DNA of 64,000 bases from Candidatus Kouleothrix ribensis (lineage in GTDB: Bacteria > Chloroflexota > Chloroflexia > Chloroflexales > Roseiflexaceae): NCBI GenBank assembly GCA_016722075.1, contig JADKGW010000001.1, positions 4,154,001-4,218,000 of the forward strand. Direction: 5' to 3'. This document shows, piece by piece, positions 1-6,596 of the stretch (its first letter is position 1; each line of letters starts with the position of its first letter). The notes under the pieces are model-generated. The model worked only from the letters and a program-made list of their open reading frames with translations, did no database searches and was not told the DNA's origin. A program made the position numbers and the translations under genes.

Positions 1-197
1 AGAACGATGTGATGAAGCGCTTCGCCGGCTGGGCCGCGATCATCGCTGTGCCGACTATGATCGCCGGGATCTATGGCATGAATTTCGCGAATATGCCCGA
101 GCTGATTCTGCCGTTCGGCTACCCACTGGTGCTGCTGGTGATCGTTGTGTCGTGCGTGTCGCTGTATGCCTACTTCAAGCACGCGAGCTGGCTCTGA
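1..197 (+). CDS. corA: CorA-family magnesium/cobalt transporter, C-terminal fragment
   Basis: The gene enters from the left edge and only about the last 65 residues are present. They hold the two C-terminal membrane helices of CorA, with the family signature YGMNF directly after the first helix and an acidic MPEL loop before the second. In CorA the GMN motif forms the selectivity filter of a pentameric Mg2+/Co2+ channel in the inner membrane. The reading frame stays open upstream of the first possible start (GTG at 9), and the residues before it (N-D-V-M-K-R) match the usual CorA lead-in to helix 1, so this is a truncation by the window edge and not a small gene. The protein ends in a short basic/aromatic tail, as is usual. 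Confidence 0.93.
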   Translation, partial: NDVMKRFAGWAAIIAVPTMIAGIYGMNFANMPELILPFGYPLVLLVIVVSCVSLYAYFKHASWL

Positions 198-289
198 CGC
201 GCCGCCTGGCCCTGGTGCGGCGCGTGCCCTTTGATCGCTCAGCCGAATCTACTCGCTAATGTGTTCAACCGAAGGCCGAGGAGTGCGCT

Positions 290-748
290 ATGCCGGTCGT
301 GATTGCGCCCGAACGCCCCGATACCACCGAGGCGACCAGGCTGGTCGAAGAGCTTGAGGCAGCGCTTGAGCCGCTGTACCCGCGCGAGAGCCGCCACGGC
401 CTGAGCATCGCGCAGCTGATTAGCGAGCAAGTGGCTTTTTTCGTCATCCGCGTCGATCACGCGCCGGCAGGTTGCGGCGGGGTCAAGCTGGTCGGCACGG
501 CCTACGGCGAGCTTAAGCGTATGTATGTGCGCCCACAGTATCGCGGCCAGGGCCTGGGGGCCTTGCTGATCGAGCACCTGGCCGGCTACGCGCTGGCGCG
601 CGGCGTGCCGCTGCTGCGGCTCGAAACCGGCATTCACCAGCACGAGGCCATCCGGCTGTACCAGCGCGCCGGGTTTAGGCAGATTCCGCCGTTCGGCCAC
701 TACCAGCCCGACCCGCTCAGCCTGTTTCTCGAGAAGCGCCTGCGCTGA
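290..748 (+). CDS. GNAT-family N-acetyltransferase
   Basis: A 152-residue protein with a single GNAT fold. The acetyl-CoA pyrophosphate-binding motif A is clear around residues 80-92 (RPQYRGQGLGALL, matching the R/Q-x-x-G-x-G/A pattern), preceded by the beta-4 strand ELKRMYV. The beta-5/alpha-4 part (LRLETG..H.EAIRLYQRAGFR) is typical of the family, so the acyl donor site looks intact. The acceptor substrate cannot be read from the sequence. A GAGGAG ribosome-binding site lies about 6 bases before the ATG. The gene stands alone between corA and the DUF6483 gene. Confidence 0.9.
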   Translation: MPVVIAPERPDTTEATRLVEELEAALEPLYPRESRHGLSIAQLISEQVAFFVIRVDHAPAGCGGVKLVGTAYGELKRMYVRPQYRGQGLGALLIEHLAGYALARGVPLLRLETGIHQHEAIRLYQRAGFRQIPPFGHYQPDPLSLFLEKRLR

Positions 749-778
749 GCCGGCCCGTACCTACGCTGCGCCGTGTGG

Positions 779-784
779 TACAAT
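779..784 (+). promoter_or_regulatory. Possible extended -10 promoter
   Basis: TACAAT preceded by TGG gives an extended -10 element (TG-N-TACAAT) about 95 bases before the DUF6483 start. No good -35 hexamer is seen, so this is a weak prediction. Confidence 0.3.
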
Positions 785-879
785 TGTGCGCATGAAGTGG
801 CTTTCGATACCTGCGCTGCTGGGCAGATCTGGAGCGATCGTCGGCCGCGCCGGTGGCTACCTACAAAGCGAAAAGGAAT

Positions 880-1563
880 ATGATTCGCCAGGATTATATC
901 TTGCGTATGATTGCGCAGTTTGGCCAGCTGTGGGCCCGTTTGGTCGAACAGCTGCGCGCCGGCCTGTTTCACGATGCCCAGGCCACGCTCGATCTGGCCT
1001 ACGAGCAGATGCTCGGCCTGCCCGCCGAACATGCCCGCACGCTGACTGCGCAGGATCTACTGGCGCGTATGCAGTTCGCCGCGCCGCCCGACGAGGGCCG
1101 GCAGCGCTGCCTGATGCTAAGCGCGCTGCTGGCCACCGAGGCCGACATCGCCGGCGCGCAGCATCTGCCCGACATGGCTGCGCAGGCGAATCAGAAGGCG
1201 CTCGAAATCTTGCTGGTTGTGCTGCTGCGCCAGCCCGGCCTCGCGCTGCCCGCATACGCCCCGACGGTCGCGCGGCTGACGGCGGCGCTGGCCGATTACC
1301 GGCTGCCGCCCAGCACCAATCGGCTGCTGCTCGAGCACTACGAGCAGGGTGGGGCGTTCGCCAAAGCCGAAGATTGCCTGTTCGAGCTGCGCGCCCAGGC
1401 CGGCGCCAGCGCGCCGCTGGCCGCGCTAGGCGAGGCATTCTACCAGCGTCTGCGCGGCTACACCGACGAGCAGCTGCACGCCGGCAATTTCTCGCGCCAC
1501 GAGATCGAGGCCGGCCTGGCGGCATGGCACAGCCGGTCGCCGGCTTCCGATCGGCCGGCCTGA
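880..1563 (+). CDS. DUF6483 family protein
   Basis: A 227-residue, mostly helical soluble protein. Its N-terminus (MIRQDYILRMIAQFGQLWARL) is the conserved opening of the DUF6483 family, known mainly from Chloroflexota and Firmicutes and without an assigned function. The rest is a run of amphipathic helices resembling TPR-like packing. I chose the ATG at 880 because AAAAGGA lies just before it and the conserved family N-terminus begins there; an upstream in-frame ATG at 853 has no ribosome-binding site. No catalytic motif or membrane segment is visible. Confidence 0.75.
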   Translation: MIRQDYILRMIAQFGQLWARLVEQLRAGLFHDAQATLDLAYEQMLGLPAEHARTLTAQDLLARMQFAAPPDEGRQRCLMLSALLATEADIAGAQHLPDMAAQANQKALEILLVVLLRQPGLALPAYAPTVARLTAALADYRLPPSTNRLLLEHYEQGGAFAKAEDCLFELRAQAGASAPLAALGEAFYQRLRGYTDEQLHAGNFSRHEIEAGLAAWHSRSPASDRPA

Positions 1564-1606
1564 CATAGCGAGCAGCCGCCGGCTCTAGTATGTGGAGGCA
1601 TGAGAA

Positions 1607-2296
1607 GTGTCGCACTCGACACCGCCGATTGAGGTGTATCTAGAGGTTGGCCGTACGCGCACGATCGCCGGCGCGATCGACTGGCCGGGCTGGTGCCGCG
1701 CCGGGCGCAACGACGCAGCGGCACTGCAGGCGCTGCTCGATTCAGCACCACGCTACGCGCGCATCCTGCACACCGCCGGGTTCGCTTTCAACCCGCCCGG
1801 CGACCTGGCCGCCTTGCAGGTGGCCGAGCGGCTGAAGGGCACCGCCACCACTGATTTTGGCGCGCCCGACGTGGCCCCCGCCGCCGATGCCCGGCCGCTG
1901 GCCGGCGCCGAACTCGCGCGCGTGCAGGCGCTGCTGCAGGCCTACTGGCAGGCGCTCGACGCGGCGCTCGACGCGGCCAGGGGCCACGAGCTGCGCAAAG
2001 GGCCACGCGGCGGCGGGCGCGATCTCGAGGCAATTGTGCAGCACGTGCTTGGCGCCGAGGCGAGCTACCTTGGCCGGCTGGCATGGAAGCATAAGCACGA
2101 CGAGACGGCCGCGCTAGAGGGTGAGTTCGAGCGCACCCGCAACGCCTCGATCGATGCGCTTGCGGCAGCGGCTCAGGGCCAGCTGCCTACGCACGGCCCA
2201 CGCGGCGGCGTACTCTGGTCGCCGCGCTACTTCGCGCGCCGCAGCGGCTGGCACGTGCTTGACCATGTCTGGGAGATCGAGGATCGGCGGATCTGA
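1607..2296 (+). CDS. Conserved protein with DinB-like C-terminal half
   Basis: A 229-residue soluble protein. Residues 8-70 (vylevGRTRTIAGAIDWPGWCRAGR..) form a short beta-rich module seen in a family of actinobacterial and chloroflexal proteins. Residues about 105-225 look like a DinB/YfiT-type four-helix bundle, with a conserved HVLGAEASYLGRL segment and a C-terminal SGWHVLDHVWEIEDR. DinB-type proteins often use histidines to bind a metal and act as thiol-dependent transferases or hydrolases; which applies here is unknown. The start is a GTG chosen because GGAGG stands 8 bases before it. Confidence 0.6.
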   Translation: MSHSTPPIEVYLEVGRTRTIAGAIDWPGWCRAGRNDAAALQALLDSAPRYARILHTAGFAFNPPGDLAALQVAERLKGTATTDFGAPDVAPAADARPLAGAELARVQALLQAYWQALDAALDAARGHELRKGPRGGGRDLEAIVQHVLGAEASYLGRLAWKHKHDETAALEGEFERTRNASIDALAAAAQGQLPTHGPRGGVLWSPRYFARRSGWHVLDHVWEIEDRRI

Positions 2297-2313
2297 GTGT
2301 GGCCCAGCCGGTG

Positions 2314-2334
2314 CTTTGTGCTATATGCACAAAG
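2314..2334. promoter_or_regulatory. Intergenic hairpin/palindrome
   Basis: A perfect 8-bp inverted repeat (CTTTGTGC / GCACAAAG) around a TATAT loop, 18 bases after the preceding stop codon. It lacks a T-tract, so it could be an operator or an mRNA 3'-end hairpin. Confidence 0.4.
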
Positions 2335-2374
2335 CGACTACAAGATCAGTTGTGAATTATGCACCAAGAGGCGC

Positions 2375-2402
2375 TTGATTCTGCTGAAACGTGCGCTACA
2401 AT
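2375..2402 (+). promoter_or_regulatory. Predicted sigma70-type promoter
   Basis: TTGATT, a 16-base spacer and TACAAT, lying 57 bases before the start of the zinc-ribbon gene that follows. Confidence 0.45.
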
Positions 2403-2458
2403 AAGCACGAGATGGCGCAGCGCACCTGGCGCCGCCATAGCAGCAAGGGATCGACACC

Positions 2459-2863
2459 ATGAGCCTCGAGTGCAAGCGCGGCGAACCACGCCTGGTGATC
2501 TGCGATAGCTGCGGCGATTATAGCTGGTGCGGCGATCACAGCTGGCGTCTGATGCCGCACAGCACGGTCGAGCGGCTCATTCACCTGTGCCCGGCCTGCC
2601 GGCCCGGCGCGGTCTGGTGCGCGGCGCATCAGCAATATCACCGGCCCGATGCGCTGCATCGCCATGCCTGTGCCGATTGCGGCGGCCTGTTCACCAGCGC
2701 CGCGCGCGATGCGATCAGCCGCTGCCCCTCCTGCCGGCGCGCTGCCGGCGCGCTGCCGGCCCTGCCCCAGCCGCACGCAGCCCGGCCCGTGCGCTCGTTG
2801 GCACAGCGGCTCTACGCGCTCCGCCCGAACCTGCAGCGCTACGGCACCATGTGGCGCCACTAA
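2459..2863 (+). CDS. Small zinc-ribbon protein of unknown function
   Basis: A 134-residue basic protein with several paired cysteines: C-D-S-C near residue 15, C-P-A-C near 44, C-A-D-C near 70 and C-P-S-C near 90, separated by His/Trp-rich stretches. This arrangement suggests two zinc ribbons. No catalytic domain is present, so a structural, nucleic-acid-binding or protein-binding role is likely but unproven. It has its own predicted promoter and is followed by a strong terminator, so it is probably monocistronic. Confidence 0.6.
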   Translation: MSLECKRGEPRLVICDSCGDYSWCGDHSWRLMPHSTVERLIHLCPACRPGAVWCAAHQQYHRPDALHRHACADCGGLFTSAARDAISRCPSCRRAAGALPALPQPHAARPVRSLAQRLYALRPNLQRYGTMWRH

Positions 2864-2903
2864 GCTACCTGGCACGTAGCGCAGGCGCGCTGCTCAAATA
2901 CAC

Positions 2904-2935
2904 CACACCCACGCCGGCAAGCCGGCGTGGGTGTG
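2904..2935. terminator. Bidirectional intrinsic terminator
   Basis: A near-perfect 15-bp stem (CACACCCACGCCGGC pairing with its complement) with an AA loop, followed by TTTTG on the + strand and preceded by A-rich bases. It sits between the convergent zinc-ribbon and YceI genes and can serve both. Confidence 0.85.
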
Positions 2936-2965
2936 TTTTGTGCGCCATTTCACCTAGCCTGGCGA

Positions 2966-3745
2966 CTAGGCCGGCACAGCCACGAACTGCAGCTCTAGGC
3001 GCACCTGGTCGGCCACACTGGCCACCTGGCGCACCTGCGGGATCGTGATCCCGAAATCGGCGTATGCGACCGTCGTGCTGGCCGTACCCTCGACGCGCGA
3101 CTCGCTCGGCGCCTTGGCAGTCACCTCGAATGTCACCTGCTTGGTCACGTCGCGAATAGTCAGGTCGCCGACGATCTGGAAGCTGTAGGGCTGGCCCACC
3201 GCGCCGCTCGCCGGCAGGCCAACGATCTCGCTGGGCGTGAACGTCACCAGCTCGTACTGGTCGGTCTGGAGAATCTGATTCTTGATCGTGCGATTGCGGA
3301 AGTTGCTGTCGGTGGTTAGGCTGCGCGCATTCACCTGGATCACCCCCACGCGCGTCTTGGTCGGGTCCTGCGCGTTGATCTCGATCACCCCGGCGACCTG
3401 GTTGGTCGTGCCGACGACGGTCTTAGGCTCGTTGTTGAGCACCTCGTCGATAATAAAGCGCGCCTCGGACTCGCCCTGCGCAATCTGGAGCGTCACCATG
3501 CCGGCCGGCTGGCTCGGCGCGGGCGCCGCAGTCGGCTGGGCCGCTACGGTGGGCGCGGCGGGCGCTTGCGCGGCCGTGGGTGCGGCCGCCACAGTCGGCG
3601 CGGCGGCCGTGCTCTGCGATAGCGGGATCGCGGCGAGCGGGCCGCTGGCCTCGGCCGGCGTACGCAGGAAACTGTAGGCCAGATAGCCGCCAATCGCTAG
3701 CACCACCAGCACACCTGCGATCAGTAGCTGTTTCACAACGGACAT
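2966..3745 (-). CDS. YceI-family protein with N-terminal membrane anchor
   Basis: A 259-residue envelope protein. Residues 5-27 form one hydrophobic helix (signal anchor), then a low-complexity Ala/Pro/Thr/Gln linker (about 35-80), then a YceI domain from about residue 85 to the end. The domain shows the family pattern: a strand with EARFIIDEVLN, G.I.IN...L.TD...RN..IK...L..D.Y, the conserved G.LTIRDVTK.V.F and a final A..V.L...F. YceI proteins are lipocalin-like and bind polyisoprenoids or other amphiphiles. GGAGGAGA precedes the ATG by 6 bases. The gene converges on the zinc-ribbon gene. Confidence 0.9.
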   Translation of the reverse strand: MSVVKQLLIAGVLVVLAIGGYLAYSFLRTPAEASGPLAAIPLSQSTAAAPTVAAAPTAAQAPAAPTVAAQPTAAPAPSQPAGMVTLQIAQGESEARFIIDEVLNNEPKTVVGTTNQVAGVIEINAQDPTKTRVGVIQVNARSLTTDSNFRNRTIKNQILQTDQYELVTFTPSEIVGLPASGAVGQPYSFQIVGDLTIRDVTKQVTFEVTAKAPSESRVEGTASTTVAYADFGITIPQVRQVASVADQVRLELQFVAVPA

Positions 3746-3917
3746 TACTCTCTCCTCCCAACGAAGGTATGCCAGACGTTCCTGGCGATCTCACGACAAT
3801 GATACTGATTTTCTTTTCAGAAATTGTTAGGAAGTAATGAGAAAATGCCGGCGCGCGGCTTCGCCAGTAGCGCAGGGCGATATTCGAAAGAGCCTGGCGC
3901 CTCAACCGGATTTGGTA

Positions 3918-4238
3918 TCAGGGCCTACCATGTAGCACCGCCGCAGGACTATTGTCCTGCGGCGGGCCGTTGAGATAGGTAACGTGGTTGTAGTCCTGGT
4001 CGACCGGCTTAGCCGACCGGTCGACATCATCGAATTGATCGTCGACCTGTATGCCCAGGTGACGGATACCATCTTTGAGCTGCGCGATTTCTTTACGCGC
4101 GTTTTCGATTTCGAACATTACATGGATCGGAGTGTACAGGCCCGACTGGGCCTTCTGCTTGAGCAGGTAGACCAGCACCTGGCGATAGGTTGCCAGCCGC
4201 TCCAGAAGCGTATCGATTTCCTGCTGATGGAATGTCAT
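3918..4238 (-). CDS. Small helical protein resembling NACHT/TIR effector-associated domains
   Basis: A 106-residue protein. Residues 1-65 form a compact helical module (L..RLATYRQVLVYLLKQKAQ.GLYTPIHVMFEIENARKEIAQLKDGIRHLGIQV.D). This pattern, a leucine-rich first helix, a P-x-H-V turn and an E-I-x-x-L/I-K helix ending in G-[IV]-x-V-x-D, resembles the short adaptor module placed before NACHT, TIR or caspase-like domains in many Chloroflexota and cyanobacterial proteins. Here it stands alone, followed by a polar tail. I chose the ATG at 4238 because AAAGGA lies about 9 bases upstream; a longer frame to 4307 crosses a terminator hairpin. The module comparison is from memory of the family, not a search. 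Confidence 0.55.
   Translation of the reverse strand: MTFHQQEIDTLLERLATYRQVLVYLLKQKAQSGLYTPIHVMFEIENARKEIAQLKDGIRHLGIQVDDQFDDVDRSAKPVDQDYNHVTYLNGPPQDNSPAAVLHGRP
3938..3965 (-). terminator. Hairpin embedded in the 3' end of a coding sequence
   Basis: A perfect 12-bp GC-rich stem (CCGCCGCAGGAC with its complement) and a 4-base loop lie inside the last 16 codons of the small helical protein gene. A T-tract is not present, so it may be an mRNA-stabilising hairpin rather than a classical terminator. Confidence 0.5.
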
Positions 4239-4315
4239 GGGTAGTGTTCCTTTCTTGTGCTGTGATGCAAACAACAAAAAGGCCACACTACCCCGCAACC
4301 GGGGCACGTATGGCC
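4239..4315 (-). promoter_or_regulatory. Attenuator-like leader with terminator and alternative pairing
   Basis: Reading the - strand, bases 4315 to 4281 form a hairpin (8-bp outer stem GGCCAUAC/GUGUGGCC with one G-U, internal loop, CCCC/GGGG inner stem) followed at once by UUUUUGUUG, a classical intrinsic terminator only about 40 bases before the start codon at 4238. The 3' arm contains GGGUAGUGU (4293-4285), perfectly complementary to ACACUACCC (4247-4239), the nine bases immediately before the ATG. The two structures exclude each other, as in an attenuator. No known riboswitch class is recognised. It may alternatively be the terminator of an unseen upstream transcript. Confidence 0.5.
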
Positions 4316-5218
4316 CAGGTGCGAGAAGCAGCGCATTGCGCTACAACCAACGACGGCGGCAAGGTTCGGCAAGGCGAAGCCCGGCCGGTCGATAAAATGC
4401 CCCTCAGCGATAGCCACGCTTGTGGCCGAAAACAGAACGCCTGGCGCCGTATGCCGCAGGAGCGGCCGGCACGAAACGCCCTGAACCGGCTCTGATGCGC
4501 ACTATGCGTCGATCATGGCTCGGCCCCTGGCACGCTGCTCTGGCCGAAGGCCAGAATACTGCGCGCCGGGTGGTATTTGCGTAGGCGAAACGATTGATAT
4601 GGTGCGTGATACTTCAGCGTTGCCGGGGCGTTTGTGCGCGATACACGCATGCATCACTGCCCAACAGGCGGCAACAGATGAGGCAGGCAAGCCGTTAGCG
4701 GCTCAATGCGTAGGTCAAGCCGCTGGCCAGTGGCCAGCGCAATAGAGCACATGCGGCAGTGGGCGCCGTATGGCAAGGCACACACGAGTTAGGCATCGCC
4801 GCCGTCGTGCGGATAATAGTGAGTATGAAGTTGGAGGGTGCATTCGGCAATGATTCATCACGAGCTGCATTCTTGAAGCGATTGGCCTAAGCTGCCTGCA
4901 GATTGAGCAATGTAGGTGTGTGATAATGCCCACACTGCTGGTCAGCAACCAGAAAATGCCTTGAGATTCAATAATGCCTTACGTGAATTCGCATTACCTG
5001 CCATTATTATATTTGATCTGCATATTAAGATCAATAGTAAATTTATTGCAATTGCAGATCTGATTAGTGATACAAACGACGATTTTATCTCTATATTATA
5101 AAAATTTTCGAACTGAATAGATAGAGGGTATATTAAGGCAATAGAAAGAGCGAATTTAACCAGGAAGATCGTAAGTATTCACGGCCACTTGTGTGTAATT
5201 ATGCGATCTGAAAAAGGT
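4316..5218. other. Gene-poor region with an AT-rich core
   Basis: About 900 bases without a convincing gene. From roughly 4955 to 5165 the composition falls to clearly AT-rich, unlike everything else in the window. The part before it has ordinary GC content. Short frames exist on both strands but none has family features, a ribosome-binding site or suitable codon use. An 8-bp inverted repeat GATCTGCA (5015-5022) / TGCAGATC (5053-5060) is present in the AT-rich part. The region separates the YceI-side genes from the end of the secretion-like operon. Confidence 0.6.
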
Positions 5219-5432
5219 TTCTGTTACCGTTAGGGCTTACGCGGTTGGCGTACACAGCCTGCAGCAGAACGATACGTACGTTGCAGCTACGTACGTCCTA
5301 ACCGTGCAAGCTATAGCAATCCTAAATGAGTCATAAAAAGCAGGGGCCAGGGGGGCGCAGCCCCCGAAAGAAAAATCACCACCCCTTTATGAATCCGATA
5401 GGATTGCTATATAGCCCCACACGGTAACAGAA
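5219..5432. mobile_element. Composite inverted-repeat element (MITE-like)
   Basis: TTCTGTTACCGT at 5219-5230 is matched perfectly by its reverse complement at 5421-5432, giving 12-bp terminal inverted repeats around 214 bases with no coding capacity. Similarity continues a few bases inwards (T-A-GGG against G-T-GGG). A second inverted-repeat element lies inside it. No transposase is encoded, so mobility would depend on another element. Confidence 0.45.
5311..5414. mobile_element. Nested MITE-like element
   Basis: CTATAGCAATCCT at 5311-5323 pairs with AGGATTGCTATATAG at 5400-5414, and imperfect complementarity extends about 30 bases inwards (TCATAAA against TTTATGA). The interior carries a hairpin GGGGG-CGCAG-CCCCC at 5351-5365. 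The ends carry TA, as expected for IS630/Tc1-type elements that duplicate TA, which is a guess at the family. Confidence 0.5.
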
Positions 5433-5455
5433 CAAAGCAGGCGCCCCGTCGAGTA

Positions 5456-6421
5456 TTACTCTTCTGGCGGGATGAAGCCAAAGGATCCGGGGCGACTCTG
5501 GATCATCGTAGGTGCGACGCCCGTGTCGGCGTTGCGCAGGGCGCGCACGTGCGCGCGGCGGTGGCGGCGCGCCTCGCCATACGAGATCGACTTGGCGTTG
5601 CCCAGCGGCGTGACCGTATCGACAAGCATGTAGGTGCGCGGCTGCACCAGCAGGCTATCGCGGCGCGAGCGGTAGCGCTGCTGGGCCGCGAGCAGCTGCT
5701 CGGCCGGCGCCGCTGCGAGTGCTTGCTTTTCAGCGGCCCACTCCTGCTGCAACTGGTCGATCGCCTGGTCGACGGCAGCGCCGAACTGGGGCGTCATGAG
5801 CCGAATCAGCTGCCCGCGCAGCTGCAATGTATTCGCGTTGTTGTACAGATAGCCCGCCGCGTCGTGCTGGGTCGAGATCACGCAGGCCACATCATAATGG
5901 AGAAAGAAGGGGCCGACGGTCGTGCGAACCAGCGCGCGGCCAAACTCGATCGACCGTAGCTTGGGGTGGCGAATGAATGTCACCGGCTCGGCAACGCTGC
6001 CCTGGATGCAGGCGCTCGCCAGAGTTACCCGCTCGTCGGGGGGCGGCGTGCGAATCGAGCTCACCTGCACGATCATGTCGCGCACGCGCCGCCCATCGCT
6101 CTCGCCTACCACGTAGCGCCGATCGGTGTCCGAGCCCATCGCCAGCGTGCCCTCGACGGCAATATAGTCGCCGATTGTGGCCGCCTCGAGCGACGCCAGG
6201 CCCTGCGTCGCGCTATTGGCCTCCATCAATAGGTCGAACGGCTCGCCGAAGGGCGTCTCGAGCGACACGACGAAGCGCGTGCTCAGCCCAAAGTCGCAGC
6301 GCCGCGTGATCATCTTGAGCGGCCGGCGATCCTTGCTGTCGCGGTAGCTTGGAAAGCTGCCGAGACGCCCCACGATCGTGGTCTGGTTCGTTGGGAAGTC
6401 AGAGTCGTGTAGTGTGGTCAT
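5456..6421 (-). CDS. Unknown protein at the end of the secretion operon, possible tandem OB folds
   Basis: A 321-residue soluble protein with no signal peptide. Two beta-rich halves each hold an OB-fold-like strand pattern: IGDYIAVEGTLAM near residue 88 and NTLQLRGQLIRLM near 200, reminiscent of the GD.V.VEGRL strand of single-stranded-DNA-binding proteins. A charged coiled stretch (about 215-255, QLQQEWAAEKQALAAA) and a basic RRHRRAHVRALR segment follow. The identity is not recognised; OB folds are an inference. The start at 6421 is preferred over 6427 because AGGAG lies 7 bases before it and only one base before the other. It follows the coupling ATPase gene by 158 bases and is the last gene of the block. 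Confidence 0.5.
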   Translation of the reverse strand: MTTLHDSDFPTNQTTIVGRLGSFPSYRDSKDRRPLKMITRRCDFGLSTRFVVSLETPFGEPFDLLMEANSATQGLASLEAATIGDYIAVEGTLAMGSDTDRRYVVGESDGRRVRDMIVQVSSIRTPPPDERVTLASACIQGSVAEPVTFIRHPKLRSIEFGRALVRTTVGPFFLHYDVACVISTQHDAAGYLYNNANTLQLRGQLIRLMTPQFGAAVDQAIDQLQQEWAAEKQALAAAPAEQLLAAQQRYRSRRDSLLVQPRTYMLVDTVTPLGNAKSISYGEARRHRRAHVRALRNADTGVAPTMIQSRPGSFGFIPPEE

Positions 6422-6573
6422 TGTCATGCTCCTGTGTTATATGACTGGCCGCCCAGCCAGGTTGCGAGCGGCGCTGCCAGTGCTCTAGCGTTGAGTATAT
6501 GCCGAAGTGCCGGGCCGTGGCCGCCGGCCGGGTCTCATTCTGCATAGATTCGGCCTATCGGGCGACCGGGACT

Positions 6574-6596
6574 GCTGGGCTATGTAGTAGCCCAGC
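6574..6596 (-). promoter_or_regulatory. Hairpin spanning the stop codon of the coupling ATPase gene
   Basis: A perfect 9-bp stem GCTGGGCTA / TAGCCCAGC with a 5-base loop includes the TAG stop codon at 6580-6582. It lacks a U-tract, so a role in mRNA 3'-end stability or partial termination before the last gene is possible. Confidence 0.4.

Noticed and set aside
5015..5060. oriT or attachment site in the AT-rich region
   Set aside because: Only one 8-bp inverted repeat is seen; there is no nic-site motif, relaxase or integrase to support it.
4916..5101. A small + strand frame in the AT-rich island
   Set aside because: It is 61 codons long with no ribosome-binding site or family features; an AT-rich stretch gives such frames by chance.
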